Source: an uncultured Dorea sp.
Lineage (GTDB): Bacteria; Bacillota_A; Clostridia; Lachnospirales; Lachnospiraceae
Length of the DNA: 64,000 nt
Direction: 5' to 3'
Assembly: GCA_910578865.1 (NCBI GenBank)
Contig: CAJTRM010000005.1
Location: 78,745 to 142,744 of the forward strand
The notes under the pieces are model-generated. The model did no database searches. It had not been told where the DNA came from and saw only the letters and a list, made by a program, of their open reading frames with translations. Positions 35,496 through 44,559 of the stretch are shown here, in pieces (positions within the stretch are counted from its first letter, which is position 1; every line of letters begins with the position of its first letter). The position numbers and the translations under genes are program-made.

Positions 35496-36692
35496 ATGAA
35501 GTTTTTAAAATTTAAACAGCTGGCAGCGACAGTGGCGGCCGGAGTTATGGCTGTGTCACTGGTTGCCTGCGGTACGCCGGGTGAGCCGTCAGGTTCCGAT
35601 GATTCTTCTAAGGGAAAGGAAGTTTCCGGTGAAGAACGACCGGAGGCGGTTTCGGAGGAAGACTGGGAAGCTATGCAGAAGGAACCGGTGTTCGGGACAG
35701 AGATTAACTACTTGTTCAACGGCGGAGCCTGTGTATCGGCAAAATATATGGCAGAAGTAAATGGCTATTATGAAGAATATGGTATTAATGCTACATATGT
35801 AGAGGGCGAATCTGTCGTCAATACAGTAGGTACCGGACAGTGTATGTGGGGAACAGATCATATTGCGACGATGCTTGTTCCTGTAACAAACGGAGTGAAT
35901 ATGACATTTGTTGCCGGAGCACATATTGGGTGTAAATCAATTTTTGTACCTGCAGACAGTGATATTAAGACAGTGGAAGATTTGAAAGGAAAGACAATTG
36001 CCATCCACGACGGTATCGGAAACTCAGATCAGAATATCTGTTACCGTTTGATTGACGAGTACGGTGTTGACCCTACAACAGAGGTGGAATTCCTGGATAT
36101 TGCCGACAGTGCGGCAACTGTAGCAGCAATGGAGAATGGGGAAGTCGACGCTTCTATCTTTTCTGACTACTTTGTGCTTGCAAACTACGCTGAAGAGATG
36201 CGTATGATCTGTTCTATTACGTATAGTGATGAGTTCCAGGATGAGCCTTGCTGTGTAACGGCTATGAATAATGATTTCATCAAAGAGAATCCGGTACATG
36301 CCAAATATGTAGTAAAAGCAATCAAACGTGCAGGTGAATACAGCCGCCTTAATTCCGAAGAGGCTGTGCAGAAGATGTATGATACCGATAAGATGACAGG
36401 TGAAAAAGAAGATCAGATGGTATTCTGGGATTCCCTTCACTTTGGACTTTCGGACGCATTTACAGAGAGAGCGCTTCGTGAGATCGCAGAAGACTATATT
36501 CGCCTTGGGATTATCACAGAAGAAGGGCTTACTGCTGATGATGTGATGAAACTGGCATGGAATCCGCTTTGTCCGGATGCAGAGATTGAAGGGTTAACAG
36601 TGGGCGATCCTGTTGAAGCAGAAAACGCAGGGGTTCCTGTAAAGCAGAATGAAAACCCGGTTGTAAGGGAAGGATTTGGCCTTTCTAAATAA
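35496..36692 (+). CDS. Substrate-binding lipoprotein (NMT1/SsuA-like)
   Basis: A 398-residue lipoprotein. The signal peptide ends in the lipobox LVAC (Cys about residue 26), then comes an acidic Ser/Gly linker. The NMT1/SsuA-like domain begins INYLFNGGACVSAKYMAEVNGYYEEYGI; FVPADSDIKTVEDLKGKTIAI is typical of COG0715 binding proteins. The family binds sulfonates, nitrate, taurine or pyrimidine thiamine precursors. No TPP riboswitch or sulfur gene is close by, so the substrate stays open. Confidence 0.87.
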   Translation: MKFLKFKQLAATVAAGVMAVSLVACGTPGEPSGSDDSSKGKEVSGEERPEAVSEEDWEAMQKEPVFGTEINYLFNGGACVSAKYMAEVNGYYEEYGINATYVEGESVVNTVGTGQCMWGTDHIATMLVPVTNGVNMTFVAGAHIGCKSIFVPADSDIKTVEDLKGKTIAIHDGIGNSDQNICYRLIDEYGVDPTTEVEFLDIADSAATVAAMENGEVDASIFSDYFVLANYAEEMRMICSITYSDEFQDEPCCVTAMNNDFIKENPVHAKYVVKAIKRAGEYSRLNSEEAVQKMYDTDKMTGEKEDQMVFWDSLHFGLSDAFTERALREIAEDYIRLGIITEEGLTADDVMKLAWNPLCPDAEIEGLTVGDPVEAENAGVPVKQNENPVVREGFGLSK

Positions 36693-36721
36693 TTTATCAT
36701 ATATTCTGATATTATCAATAA

Positions 36722-36752
36722 CGGCGTCCGCTTCTGCGGACGCCGCTTGATT
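36722..36752. terminator. Terminator between convergent importer and pepV genes
   Basis: CGGCGTCCGC (36722-36731) and GCGGACGCCG (36736-36745) form a 10-bp GC-rich stem with a TTCT loop; GATTTT follows. It lies between converging genes. Confidence 0.75.
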
Positions 36753-36757
36753 TTGTG

Positions 36758-38140
36758 TTATTCATCTGTAGCCAGTGTCATCATGGCATGTGCCAGTATT
36801 TTTGTGTTCAGGATCAGATCTTCAATATCAATAAATTCGTTCGGCATATGTGCAACACTTTCTTTTCCGGGGAACTGGATACCGAATGCGATTGCGTTCG
36901 GCAGCTTGCGCGCATAGGTGCCTCCGCCCATTTTTACCGGCGGCCTGTAATCGCCGGTGAAATCACGGTATGCTTTCAGGAGCTTTACTACAAGTTCACT
37001 GTCTTCCGGTACAAACAGACCGTCCACGAATTTTGTCTTGTTTCCGCAGGTAATGCCGCTGCCGGAAATTCTTGCGTTGATAATGTTTTCGATTTCCTCC
37101 CGGGTTGTACAGAACGGAGCCCGGATGTCAATCTGCATCTCAAAGCCTTCCGGGGTCCAGTGCATAACGCCGACATTTAAAGTCAGACGGCCGGATTCGT
37201 CTTCCCGCTCGAGTCCCAGAGAAGCCCCGTTATATTCCAGCCGGAACATATCGTATAAAAGATGGATCAATTTGCTGTCTGACTCCTTTAAAGGAAGGAA
37301 TGTCAGCAGATAGAAGAGAGCCTGAAGAGCATTCTTCCCTTTTTCGGGCTGGGAGGAATGGCTTGCTTTTCCATATACTTCTATCTTGGTTTTCCCGTCT
37401 GCTTCTATAAGAGAGTATTCAAATCCGATTTTTTTCATTGCGTCGGAGACCAGACGTTCAACCTCACCGGCAGGGAACGGAACCAGAGCAGTGGCAAGCA
37501 GAGGTACGATATTGACACGTTCTCCGCACTCTATCGTAATATCAGAGTCTGTTTCACATTCATAGAAAGCATGGTAAATATGTTTTTCGGAATTGACCAG
37601 CGGATAGTCGGCATCCGGCGAAAAAGACATGGTCGGTATTTCCTCGGTTTTGCGGTAATGATCAATGCAGGTCAGTCCGCTTTCCTCGTCGCATCCCATG
37701 ATCAGGCGGAGACGCCGGTTCAACGGGATACCACATTCTTTGAGGGCGAGCATTGCAAAGAAAGAAGCAATGGTCGGCCCTTTGTCATCCATAGCTCCGC
37801 GGCCGCAGATCCGGCCGGAGACGATTTCACTTCCGAACGGATCTGTATCCCATCCTTCGCCGGCAGGGACAACGTCCAGATGTGTCAGGATTCCCACAAG
37901 TTCTTTGCCGTAGGGCTCTGATTCGATAAAGCCTGCATATCCGTCCAGATTTTTGGACGTAAATCCATACTGCTCTCCAAGAGAAAGCATATAATCCAGA
38001 GCCTCTGCAACCCCTTTGCCAAAAGGCATATATGCAATGTCCGGGGCACTTTTAACACTTTTAAACCTCATCAGGGCACAAAGTGAGTCTATGATTTCTT
38101 TTCTGTGATTGTCGATCCAGTTATTTAATTCTTGATTCAT
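36758..38140 (-). CDS. pepV: M20-family dipeptidase (PepV/Sapep type)
   Basis: A 460-residue zinc dipeptidase. Metal and catalytic landmarks are THLDVVPAGEGW (about residues 87-98), GRGAMDDKGP (about 114-123), GCDEESG (about 149-155) and a late HMPNEFI segment. PepV removes N-terminal residues from dipeptides and some longer or beta-linked peptides. It is encoded directly behind the FadR-type regulator (88 bases) and divergently from a peptide importer operon, so it probably processes imported peptides in the cytosol. Confidence 0.92.
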   Translation of the reverse strand: MNQELNNWIDNHRKEIIDSLCALMRFKSVKSAPDIAYMPFGKGVAEALDYMLSLGEQYGFTSKNLDGYAGFIESEPYGKELVGILTHLDVVPAGEGWDTDPFGSEIVSGRICGRGAMDDKGPTIASFFAMLALKECGIPLNRRLRLIMGCDEESGLTCIDHYRKTEEIPTMSFSPDADYPLVNSEKHIYHAFYECETDSDITIECGERVNIVPLLATALVPFPAGEVERLVSDAMKKIGFEYSLIEADGKTKIEVYGKASHSSQPEKGKNALQALFYLLTFLPLKESDSKLIHLLYDMFRLEYNGASLGLEREDESGRLTLNVGVMHWTPEGFEMQIDIRAPFCTTREEIENIINARISGSGITCGNKTKFVDGLFVPEDSELVVKLLKAYRDFTGDYRPPVKMGGGTYARKLPNAIAFGIQFPGKESVAHMPNEFIDIEDLILNTKILAHAMMTLATDE

Positions 38141-38228
38141 GTCAACATATCCTCCTTTATTTTTGTGTGCAGTCTGACGGACGTTATGCCCGCATGTCCC
38201 GGTGTTTCTGCCTCATTGGAAGAAGCGG

Positions 38229-38969
38229 TCATACAGACATACGGGTAATTACGTCGCCCAAATAAATAATACTTGCCTGGTCGTTCATCTTAATATGCTC
38301 TTTAAACAATTTAATGTCATAATCCAACATTTCATTATAGCTTTTCTGGATAAAGAACAGATCCTTGTTGCGGAAACCGTCTGCAATATCACGGTGAAAC
38401 CGCAGACTGCCGATATCATCCGGAAAATCACCAAACTGAGACCAGTAGTTGTCCAGTATCGTGAGTATATCTGAGAGCATATCTTTGAGCGTTGAATTAG
38501 GGGAAAGCTCATACAAGTATTTGTGAAACTTCAAATCCGGCTCATGAAAGGGCCGTCCCTCAGCTTTGCAATCATTCATGGAATCAATCAGCGAATCCAG
38601 ATGATTGAGCTGTTCATCCGTAATTATGTAGATCAGTTTGCTTGCAAGCAAAACCTCAAGAGAGGTCTTTACCTCCAGCGTTTCCTGATAGTTCAGCTGA
38701 GTAAACTGTAAAGAGACGGAACGGTCAGAACAGTCGCTTGCAATAAAGGAACCAATCCCTGTATGGACAGTAATGATCCCCTGAGTTTCGAGGAACCGCA
38801 AAGCCTCCCGGACAGAGTTGCGGCTGATTTTCAGAGCTTCGCTTAAAAAACGTTCACTAGGAAGTTTATCTCCAACCTCTAATTTGTTATCTCGGATGTA
38901 CTCCATTATAGCATCGGCAATTTGAATATAAAGAACCCGTTTTCCAGTTTTTTTAATTGGGGTCAACAT
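38229..38969 (-). CDS. GntR/FadR-family transcriptional regulator
   Basis: A 246-residue protein with an N-terminal winged helix (IADAIMEYIRDNKLEVGDKLPSERFLSEALKISRNSVREALRFLETQGIITVHTGIGSFI) and a C-terminal FCD helical domain (about 95-240) for a small-molecule effector. The ATG at 38969 follows GGAGGTGG; the upstream in-frame stretch has no better site. It is transcribed away from the opp operon and towards pepV, so it likely controls both. Confidence 0.9.
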   Translation of the reverse strand: MLTPIKKTGKRVLYIQIADAIMEYIRDNKLEVGDKLPSERFLSEALKISRNSVREALRFLETQGIITVHTGIGSFIASDCSDRSVSLQFTQLNYQETLEVKTSLEVLLASKLIYIITDEQLNHLDSLIDSMNDCKAEGRPFHEPDLKFHKYLYELSPNSTLKDMLSDILTILDNYWSQFGDFPDDIGSLRFHRDIADGFRNKDLFFIQKSYNEMLDYDIKLFKEHIKMNDQASIIYLGDVITRMSV

Positions 38970-38990
38970 TAAAACACCACCTCCAAGCTT

Positions 38991-39019
38991 AGTATAAATG
39001 AGTTTGGGTGCATTTGCAA
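38991..39019 (-). promoter_or_regulatory. Promoter of the FadR-type regulator gene
   Basis: On the minus strand, TTGCAA (39014-39019) and TATACT (38991-38996) are 17 bp apart. A dyad TGCATTTGCA (39009-39018) overlaps the -35 box. Confidence 0.55.
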
Positions 39020-39059
39020 TATTTACCAATCAGTCGGTTGTGTATAATGTCTAAAGGTA

Positions 39060-39116
39060 TTGACAAATGAATGCAAATGCAGTAGAATAAGCACAACACG
39101 AATCTGGTACTACCAG
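39060..39116 (+). promoter_or_regulatory. Promoter and FadR-type operator of the opp operon
   Basis: TTGACA (39060-39065) and TAGAAT (39083-39088) are 17 bp apart. A dyad TGCAAATGCA (39072-39081) lies inside the spacer. The 13-bp palindrome CTGGTACTACCAG at 39104-39116 would sit at about +10 to +22; it matches the TGGTnnnACCA pattern bound by FadR-subfamily GntR regulators. The regulator gene is divergent from this site. Confidence 0.65.
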
Positions 39117-39235
39117 TTCTACCACAGTTCAATTATACAAAAACCGGACAGAAAAAGCAAGAGGGTTGAGGCAATTTGTGGGTAACGGGTTAGGGATGAA
39201 GGATAAGCAAAATTAAAGAAAGAAGGAGAGATGAT

Positions 39236-40156
39236 ATGGCAAAGTACATATTGAAGCGTTGTATTTCAATCGTTATTACCTTGTTTTTGGTCTGCACGAT
39301 TACGTTTATCATGATGAAAGCAGTGCCGGGCGGACCGTTCACGACAGAAAAAAATCTTCCGCCGAATGTACTGGAGGCTTTGGAAGAAAAGTACCATTTA
39401 AATGATCCTTTACTGAAACAGTATGTGGATTATATAAAAGGAACTGTCACTTTTGATTTTGGACCGTCTTTTAAAAAGGATGGTGTCATGGTGTCCGACA
39501 TGATTGCCCAGAGCCTTCCTGTTTCAGCAAAGCTTGGAGGAGTGGCACTTGTGATCGTTCTCCTGCTTGGTATTCCTTTTGGTATTCTGGCGGCGCTGAA
39601 GCAGAACAAAATGCCGGATTATGCGGCTACGATATTTGCGACGCTGGGAATCGCAATACCGACATTTGTTCTGGGAACGCTGATCTTATATGTGTTCGGC
39701 GCCAGACTGGGATGGATACCGACTCATGGATTGGATTCGTGGCAATGTTTCATCGGCCCGTCAATCTCACTTGCCGGATTCTCCCTCGCATATGTACTCA
39801 GGCTGACAAGATCCAGCATGCTGAGCGTATGCGGCCAGGACTATATACGTACTGCAAGGGCTAAGGGGCTTCCGGAGAGAAAAGTAATCTTTAAACATGC
39901 TTTGAAAAATGCGTTGATTCCGGTAGTTACTTATGTAGGGCCTATGACCGCAGGTATTATGACAGGATCATTTGTTACAGAGAAGATTTTTGCGATACCT
40001 GGAATGGGAAAATTCTTTGTCGAGGCGATCAATAACCGTGACTATACCGTGATTATGGGAACAACGATGTTCTATGCGGCAATCGCGGCAATTATGATTC
40101 TTGCGGTAGACATTGCCTATGCATTCTTGGATCCGCGCATCAAGTTTCAGGATTAA
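39236..40156 (+). CDS. Peptide-type ABC permease (OppB/DppB-like)
   Basis: A 306-residue permease with six membrane helices. The N terminus MAKYILKRCISIVITLFLVCTITFIMMKAVPGGPF is typical of OppB; the ATPase contact loop is CGQDYIRTARAKGLPERKVIFKHALKNALIPVV. It is the first gene of the operon behind the regulated promoter. It imports peptides or peptide-like or glycosidic solutes with the next three genes and OppA downstream. Confidence 0.92.
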   Translation: MAKYILKRCISIVITLFLVCTITFIMMKAVPGGPFTTEKNLPPNVLEALEEKYHLNDPLLKQYVDYIKGTVTFDFGPSFKKDGVMVSDMIAQSLPVSAKLGGVALVIVLLLGIPFGILAALKQNKMPDYAATIFATLGIAIPTFVLGTLILYVFGARLGWIPTHGLDSWQCFIGPSISLAGFSLAYVLRLTRSSMLSVCGQDYIRTARAKGLPERKVIFKHALKNALIPVVTYVGPMTAGIMTGSFVTEKIFAIPGMGKFFVEAINNRDYTVIMGTTMFYAAIAAIMILAVDIAYAFLDPRIKFQD

Positions 40157-40167
40157 TGGAGGGCAGG

Positions 40168-41391
40168 ATGGATAATACAGCAAAGCAGATTACAGGAAAA
40201 GATGTGGAACGTGTAGTTTTCACAAATAAAGAATCACAGGATATTACGCGTAAAAGCCTGACATACTGGCAGGATGTCAGAAGACGTTTTTTGAAAAATA
40301 AACTGGCTATTTTAGGAGCCGTGATTATTGTATGCATGGTATTTTTTGCACTGTTTGGTTACATATTGACATCCCAGAATTACCATGACCAGGATCTGTC
40401 TATGACGAATCTTCCGCCAAGGCTTGAGACATACCGTATGGATGACGAGACACTCTTATATGTGAATTCAGAATACAGCCTCTATACGGTGGACAATGAG
40501 GGGAAGGTTATGGAGAGGCTGGAAGCCTCTGACGATGATCAGATGATGAGGGAAAAAACCTTTGAGGTTGACGGAAACCAGGTAGTCGTGAATTATTCAG
40601 GCGCTGCCAAAGTGGCAAAGGCGAAAAAAGAAGGCGATCTGAAAAAAGCGAACTCACTGAAAGCCTTTACACTGAAGGTAAATGGAGAGGCTCCTGAGGT
40701 CACAAAGGTGTGGAATAAGACTTATCATCTCGGGACAGATTATCTTGGAAGAGATATGCTGGCAAGACTTGTATATGGCGCTCGTATTTCATTACTGGTA
40801 GCACTGATCGCGACACTGGCACAATTTTGTATCGGGGTTGTTTACGGTGGAGTGGCAGGTTATATGGGCGGCAGAGTGGATAATATTATGATGCGTATCG
40901 TGGATATCGTAAGTACGGTTCCTCTGACGCTGTATGTGGTACTTCTGATGGTAGTCATGGGGCCTGGCATCAAGACCATTATCATTGCACTGGCGTCAGT
41001 ATATTGGGTAGATATGGCCAGACAGGTACGTGGACAAGTTCTGAATATCAAACAGCAGGAATTTGTACTGGCAGCAAGGACACTTGGAGCCTCTGCAAGG
41101 AGAATTATGATACGGCATCTGATTCCAAATGCGATGAGTACCATTATTGTAACGCTGACGATGAATATACCAAGCGCGATCTTTACGGAGTCATTCCTGT
41201 CCTTCATCGGGCTTGGAATCAGTGCACCGGCGGCTTCCTGGGGAACTCTGGCAAGTGATGCGCTCGGCGGATTAAGAAGTTATCCTTATCAGTTGTTGTT
41301 CCCTTCTCTGTGCATTTGCCTGACAGTGCTGGGATTCAACTTTTTAGGAGATGGCCTCAGAGATGCCCTGGATCCTAAACTGAGAAAGTAG
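40168..41391 (+). CDS. Peptide-type ABC permease (OppC/DppC-like) with extracytoplasmic insert
   Basis: A 407-residue permease, about 100 residues longer than usual OppC. After helix 1 (about residues 46-68) comes a hydrophilic stretch (about 80-185, for example LLYVNSEYSLYTVDNEGKVM) before the conserved HLGTDYLGRDMLARLVYGARISL. The core EAA loop FVLAARTLGASARRIMIRHLIPNA is normal. The insert should lie outside the membrane near the binding protein. The ATG at 40168 follows GGAGGGCAGG; the ATG at 40156 overlaps the oppB stop. Confidence 0.9.
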   Translation: MDNTAKQITGKDVERVVFTNKESQDITRKSLTYWQDVRRRFLKNKLAILGAVIIVCMVFFALFGYILTSQNYHDQDLSMTNLPPRLETYRMDDETLLYVNSEYSLYTVDNEGKVMERLEASDDDQMMREKTFEVDGNQVVVNYSGAAKVAKAKKEGDLKKANSLKAFTLKVNGEAPEVTKVWNKTYHLGTDYLGRDMLARLVYGARISLLVALIATLAQFCIGVVYGGVAGYMGGRVDNIMMRIVDIVSTVPLTLYVVLLMVVMGPGIKTIIIALASVYWVDMARQVRGQVLNIKQQEFVLAARTLGASARRIMIRHLIPNAMSTIIVTLTMNIPSAIFTESFLSFIGLGISAPAASWGTLASDALGGLRSYPYQLLFPSLCICLTVLGFNFLGDGLRDALDPKLRK

Positions 41392-41401
41392 CGGGAGGAG
41401 A

Positions 41402-42415
41402 ATGACTATGAATGACACCATATTGCAAATCAATAATCTTGAGATTTCATTTTATACACATGTAGGTGAGGTTAGGGCAGTCAGAGATGTAAGCTTTTCT
41501 GTTAAAAAAGGAGAGATCCTGGGTATCGTAGGTGAGTCCGGGAGCGGGAAAAGTACGGTGCTTCTTGGAATTATGGGCCTTTTGCAGCATCCGGGAAAGG
41601 TAAAATCCGGTGAGATCATCTTTGAGGGAGAGAATCTGGCGGCAAAGTCAAACAAAGAAATGCAGCATATCCGGGGAAAAAAGATATCTATGATTTTTCA
41701 GGATCCAATGTCTTCCCTGAATCCGGTATTTACAGTGGGAAATCAGATTGCAGAGACTATTATGACCCACGAACATGTTTCGAGGAAGGATGCAAATAAG
41801 AGAGTGCTGGAGCTTCTTGAATTGGTTCGGATTCCTTCTGCAAAGTCAAGGATCAACTGTTATCCTCATGAATTTTCAGGCGGGATGCGTCAGCGGGCAA
41901 TGATAGCACTTGCATTGGCATGCTCCCCACAGATGCTTTTGGCGGACGAGCCGACAACTGCTCTGGATGTAACGATACAGGCTCAGATGATGGATCTTTT
42001 AAGAGACATCAGAAAAGAGCTGGATACTACGATCATCCTTGTTACCCATGACTTGGGAGTAGTATCTGAAATGTGTGATTTTGTTCAGGTGATGTATGGC
42101 GGAAGATTAATGGAGGAGGCTGTCTGCAGAGATATTTTTGACGCACCCGGCCATCCATATACGAAGGGGCTGCTGCGTTCTATTCCGAATGTAAGGAAAG
42201 GCAGCCGCGAACGGCTCAAGCCAATTGAAGGTTCGCCTCCGGATCTGATCACACCGTTTGACGGATGTCCGTTTTCATTCCGCTGCCCAAGTACGATGAA
42301 CCTCTGTATGGAAGGAGCAAGTCAGGAATGGGAGATCGGAGAAAAGCACAGGTGTGCATGTCATCTTTGTAATCCCGAGGTTCAGGCATTACTGAATAAA
42401 GGGGGGAATGATTGA
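41402..42415 (+). CDS. Peptide-type ABC ATPase (OppD/DppD-like)
   Basis: A 337-residue ATPase: Walker A GESGSGKSTVLL (about residue 41), signature FSGGMRQRAMIALALA (about 157), Walker B MLLADEPTTALD, and the C-terminal oligopeptide domain with CPFSFRCPSTMNLC-type cysteines that in OppD/DppD bind an Fe-S cluster. It overlaps the next ATPase gene as TGATG. Confidence 0.93.
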   Translation: MTMNDTILQINNLEISFYTHVGEVRAVRDVSFSVKKGEILGIVGESGSGKSTVLLGIMGLLQHPGKVKSGEIIFEGENLAAKSNKEMQHIRGKKISMIFQDPMSSLNPVFTVGNQIAETIMTHEHVSRKDANKRVLELLELVRIPSAKSRINCYPHEFSGGMRQRAMIALALACSPQMLLADEPTTALDVTIQAQMMDLLRDIRKELDTTIILVTHDLGVVSEMCDFVQVMYGGRLMEEAVCRDIFDAPGHPYTKGLLRSIPNVRKGSRERLKPIEGSPPDLITPFDGCPFSFRCPSTMNLCMEGASQEWEIGEKHRCACHLCNPEVQALLNKGGND

Positions 42416-43389
42416 TGGAAAAGAAAGAGTTACTGAAAGTAAACGGACTGAAGAAATATTTTTCGGTAAAAAAAGGCTTTGGCAAAGGTAATACGCAGTA
42501 TGTAAAGGCAGTGGATAATGTTAATTTTACAATCTATAAGGGCGAGACTTTCGGCCTTGTAGGGGAATCCGGTTGCGGTAAGTCCACCACCGGAAGAACA
42601 TTGATCCGCCTGTACGACGTGACAGAGGGCGAAATTCTGTTTGAAGGTACTGATATCAGCAGAATGAAGGAAAGAGAACTGATGCCATACAGGAAAAGGA
42701 TGCAGATGATTTTCCAGGATCCTTATTCTTCGCTGAATGCACGGATGACTGTCAGTGATATCATAGGAGAACCGCTTGACATCCACAGATTAGCCAGCGG
42801 AAAAGAGCGTCAGGAAAGGATTTCCCAGCTTTTGGAGGATGTAGGGCTTAAGCAGGAGCATGCCAACCGATATCCGCATGAGTTTTCAGGAGGTCAGAGG
42901 CAGCGCGTGGGAATTGCCAGGGCGTTGGCGGTAAATCCGGAATTTATTATCTGTGATGAACCCATCTCTGCGCTTGATGTATCTATTCAGGCTCAGGTAG
43001 TTAATATGCTGGAGGATATCCAGGAGCAATACGGGATTACATATCTGTTTATTGCACATGATCTTTCCATGGTGCGTCATATTTCCGACAGGATCGGTGT
43101 TATGTACCTGGGACAGCTTGTTGAGATCGCAGAGAGTGACGAGCTCTACGAAAACCCGATGCATCCGTATACTCAGGCGCTGCTGTCGGCAATTCCAGAT
43201 CCGTATAAGGATAAGGAAAAGAGCAGGATCATGCTGGAAGGCGAGGTTCCAAGCCCGATTAATCCGCCGAAAGGATGCCGCTTTGCATCAAGATGTAAAT
43301 ATGCGACGGATATCTGCAGGGAAGCCGAGCCGGAATTAAAAGAGATTGAAAAGGGGCATTTTTGTGCATGCCACCTGAATCAAAAATAG
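42415..43389 (+). CDS. Peptide-type ABC ATPase (OppF/DppF-like)
   Basis: A 324-residue ATPase: Walker A GESGCGKSTTGR (about residue 51), signature FSGGQRQRVGIARALA (about 159), Walker B FIICDEPISALD and the C-terminal CRFASRCKYATDIC cysteine motif. Start at ATG 42415 with GGGGGG 8 bases upstream; the ORF can be read from TTG 42412. It pairs with the OppD-like subunit. Confidence 0.93.
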   Translation: MEKKELLKVNGLKKYFSVKKGFGKGNTQYVKAVDNVNFTIYKGETFGLVGESGCGKSTTGRTLIRLYDVTEGEILFEGTDISRMKERELMPYRKRMQMIFQDPYSSLNARMTVSDIIGEPLDIHRLASGKERQERISQLLEDVGLKQEHANRYPHEFSGGQRQRVGIARALAVNPEFIICDEPISALDVSIQAQVVNMLEDIQEQYGITYLFIAHDLSMVRHISDRIGVMYLGQLVEIAESDELYENPMHPYTQALLSAIPDPYKDKEKSRIMLEGEVPSPINPPKGCRFASRCKYATDICREAEPELKEIEKGHFCACHLNQK

Positions 43390-43414
43390 ATTGTGAAAAG
43401 GAGAGGAAAATAAT

Positions 43415-44515
43415 ATGGATCCGAGAATGAAAGAACTGGCCAGACGACTTGTGCGTTATTGTGTAAAAACACAGCCGGGAGAAAAAGTATTGATCGAGAC
43501 TGCAGAAGGAGAGACCACACCTCTGGTGGAACTGCTGGTGGACGAAATCTATGCGGCAGGGGGACAGCCCTTTGTGCAGTATGAAATAGCTTCTGTCAAC
43601 AGAAGGATTTTAAGGCAGTGTAGCCAGGAGCAGATGATGCTCCAGTACCAGGGTTATGCAGACCTTCTGAAGAATATGGATGCGATAATCGGTATCCGGG
43701 GGCTGATCAACGCAGCAGAAATGTCAGATGTCCCTAAGGAAGGTATGGATTGCTATACCAAAGCAAGGGCCGTACTGAGAGAGTACCGCAAGGATAAAAA
43801 ATGGGTGCTTTTAAGATATCCAAATAATGCCATCGCGCAGCTGGCAAATATGAGCCTGGAGGCATATGAGGACTTTTACTACAGTGTGTGCAATCTGGAT
43901 TATGCAGAACTGAAAGAAAAGGCGCTGCCTCTGCAGAAACTGATGGAACGCACAGACCGTGTGCATATTGAAGGACCGGGCACAGACCTTACATTTTCCA
44001 TCAAGGATATTCCTGTCGTAAGGTGCTGCGGCGAAATGAATATCCCGGACGGCGAAGTGTTTACAGCGCCGGTGAAGGATTCTGTAAACGGTGTGATTAC
44101 ATTTAACCTGCCGTCCGTCTATCGGGATATCTGCTTTGAAAACATCAGGCTTGTATTTAAGAATGGAAAAATAGTAGAGGCTACATCCAACCATACAGAA
44201 GAACTGAACTGGATTCTGGATACAGATGAGGGTTCACGCTACACCGGAGAATTTTCCTTTGGTATTAATCCGAACGTCAGAAAATGTACGAATGACGGCA
44301 GCATTGATGAGAAAATGTGGGGCAGCATCCATCTGACGCCCGGCAACTTCTGTGAGGGCGCAAGCAACGGAAACATTTCGGATATCCATTGGGATCTGGT
44401 TCTCGCACAGACACCGGAGTATGGCGGCGGAAAAATTTATTTTGACGAGGTGCTGATCCGCGAAAACGGGCGTTTTGTGTTAGAAGAGCTGCAGGGGCTG
44501 AATATCCAGGAATAA
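43415..44515 (+). CDS. M29-family metallo-aminopeptidase
   Basis: A 366-residue peptidase of the thermophilic aminopeptidase T / AmpS family. The metal ligands can be read in order: the Glu of DGEVFTAP (about 210), the Glu of TGEFSFGINP (about 276), the His of GSIHLTPG (about 307) and the His-x-Asp of DIHWDLV (about 328). It releases N-terminal residues from short peptides in the cytosol. It is placed between the peptide ATPase genes and a glycosidase-like gene, so it likely acts on the imported substrate. Confidence 0.88.
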   Translation: MDPRMKELARRLVRYCVKTQPGEKVLIETAEGETTPLVELLVDEIYAAGGQPFVQYEIASVNRRILRQCSQEQMMLQYQGYADLLKNMDAIIGIRGLINAAEMSDVPKEGMDCYTKARAVLREYRKDKKWVLLRYPNNAIAQLANMSLEAYEDFYYSVCNLDYAELKEKALPLQKLMERTDRVHIEGPGTDLTFSIKDIPVVRCCGEMNIPDGEVFTAPVKDSVNGVITFNLPSVYRDICFENIRLVFKNGKIVEATSNHTEELNWILDTDEGSRYTGEFSFGINPNVRKCTNDGSIDEKMWGSIHLTPGNFCEGASNGNISDIHWDLVLAQTPEYGGGKIYFDEVLIRENGRFVLEELQGLNIQE

Positions 44516-44559
44516 AATACAGGTATATTCTTATAAAAAAGTAGAAAAGGAGAGAGTTT

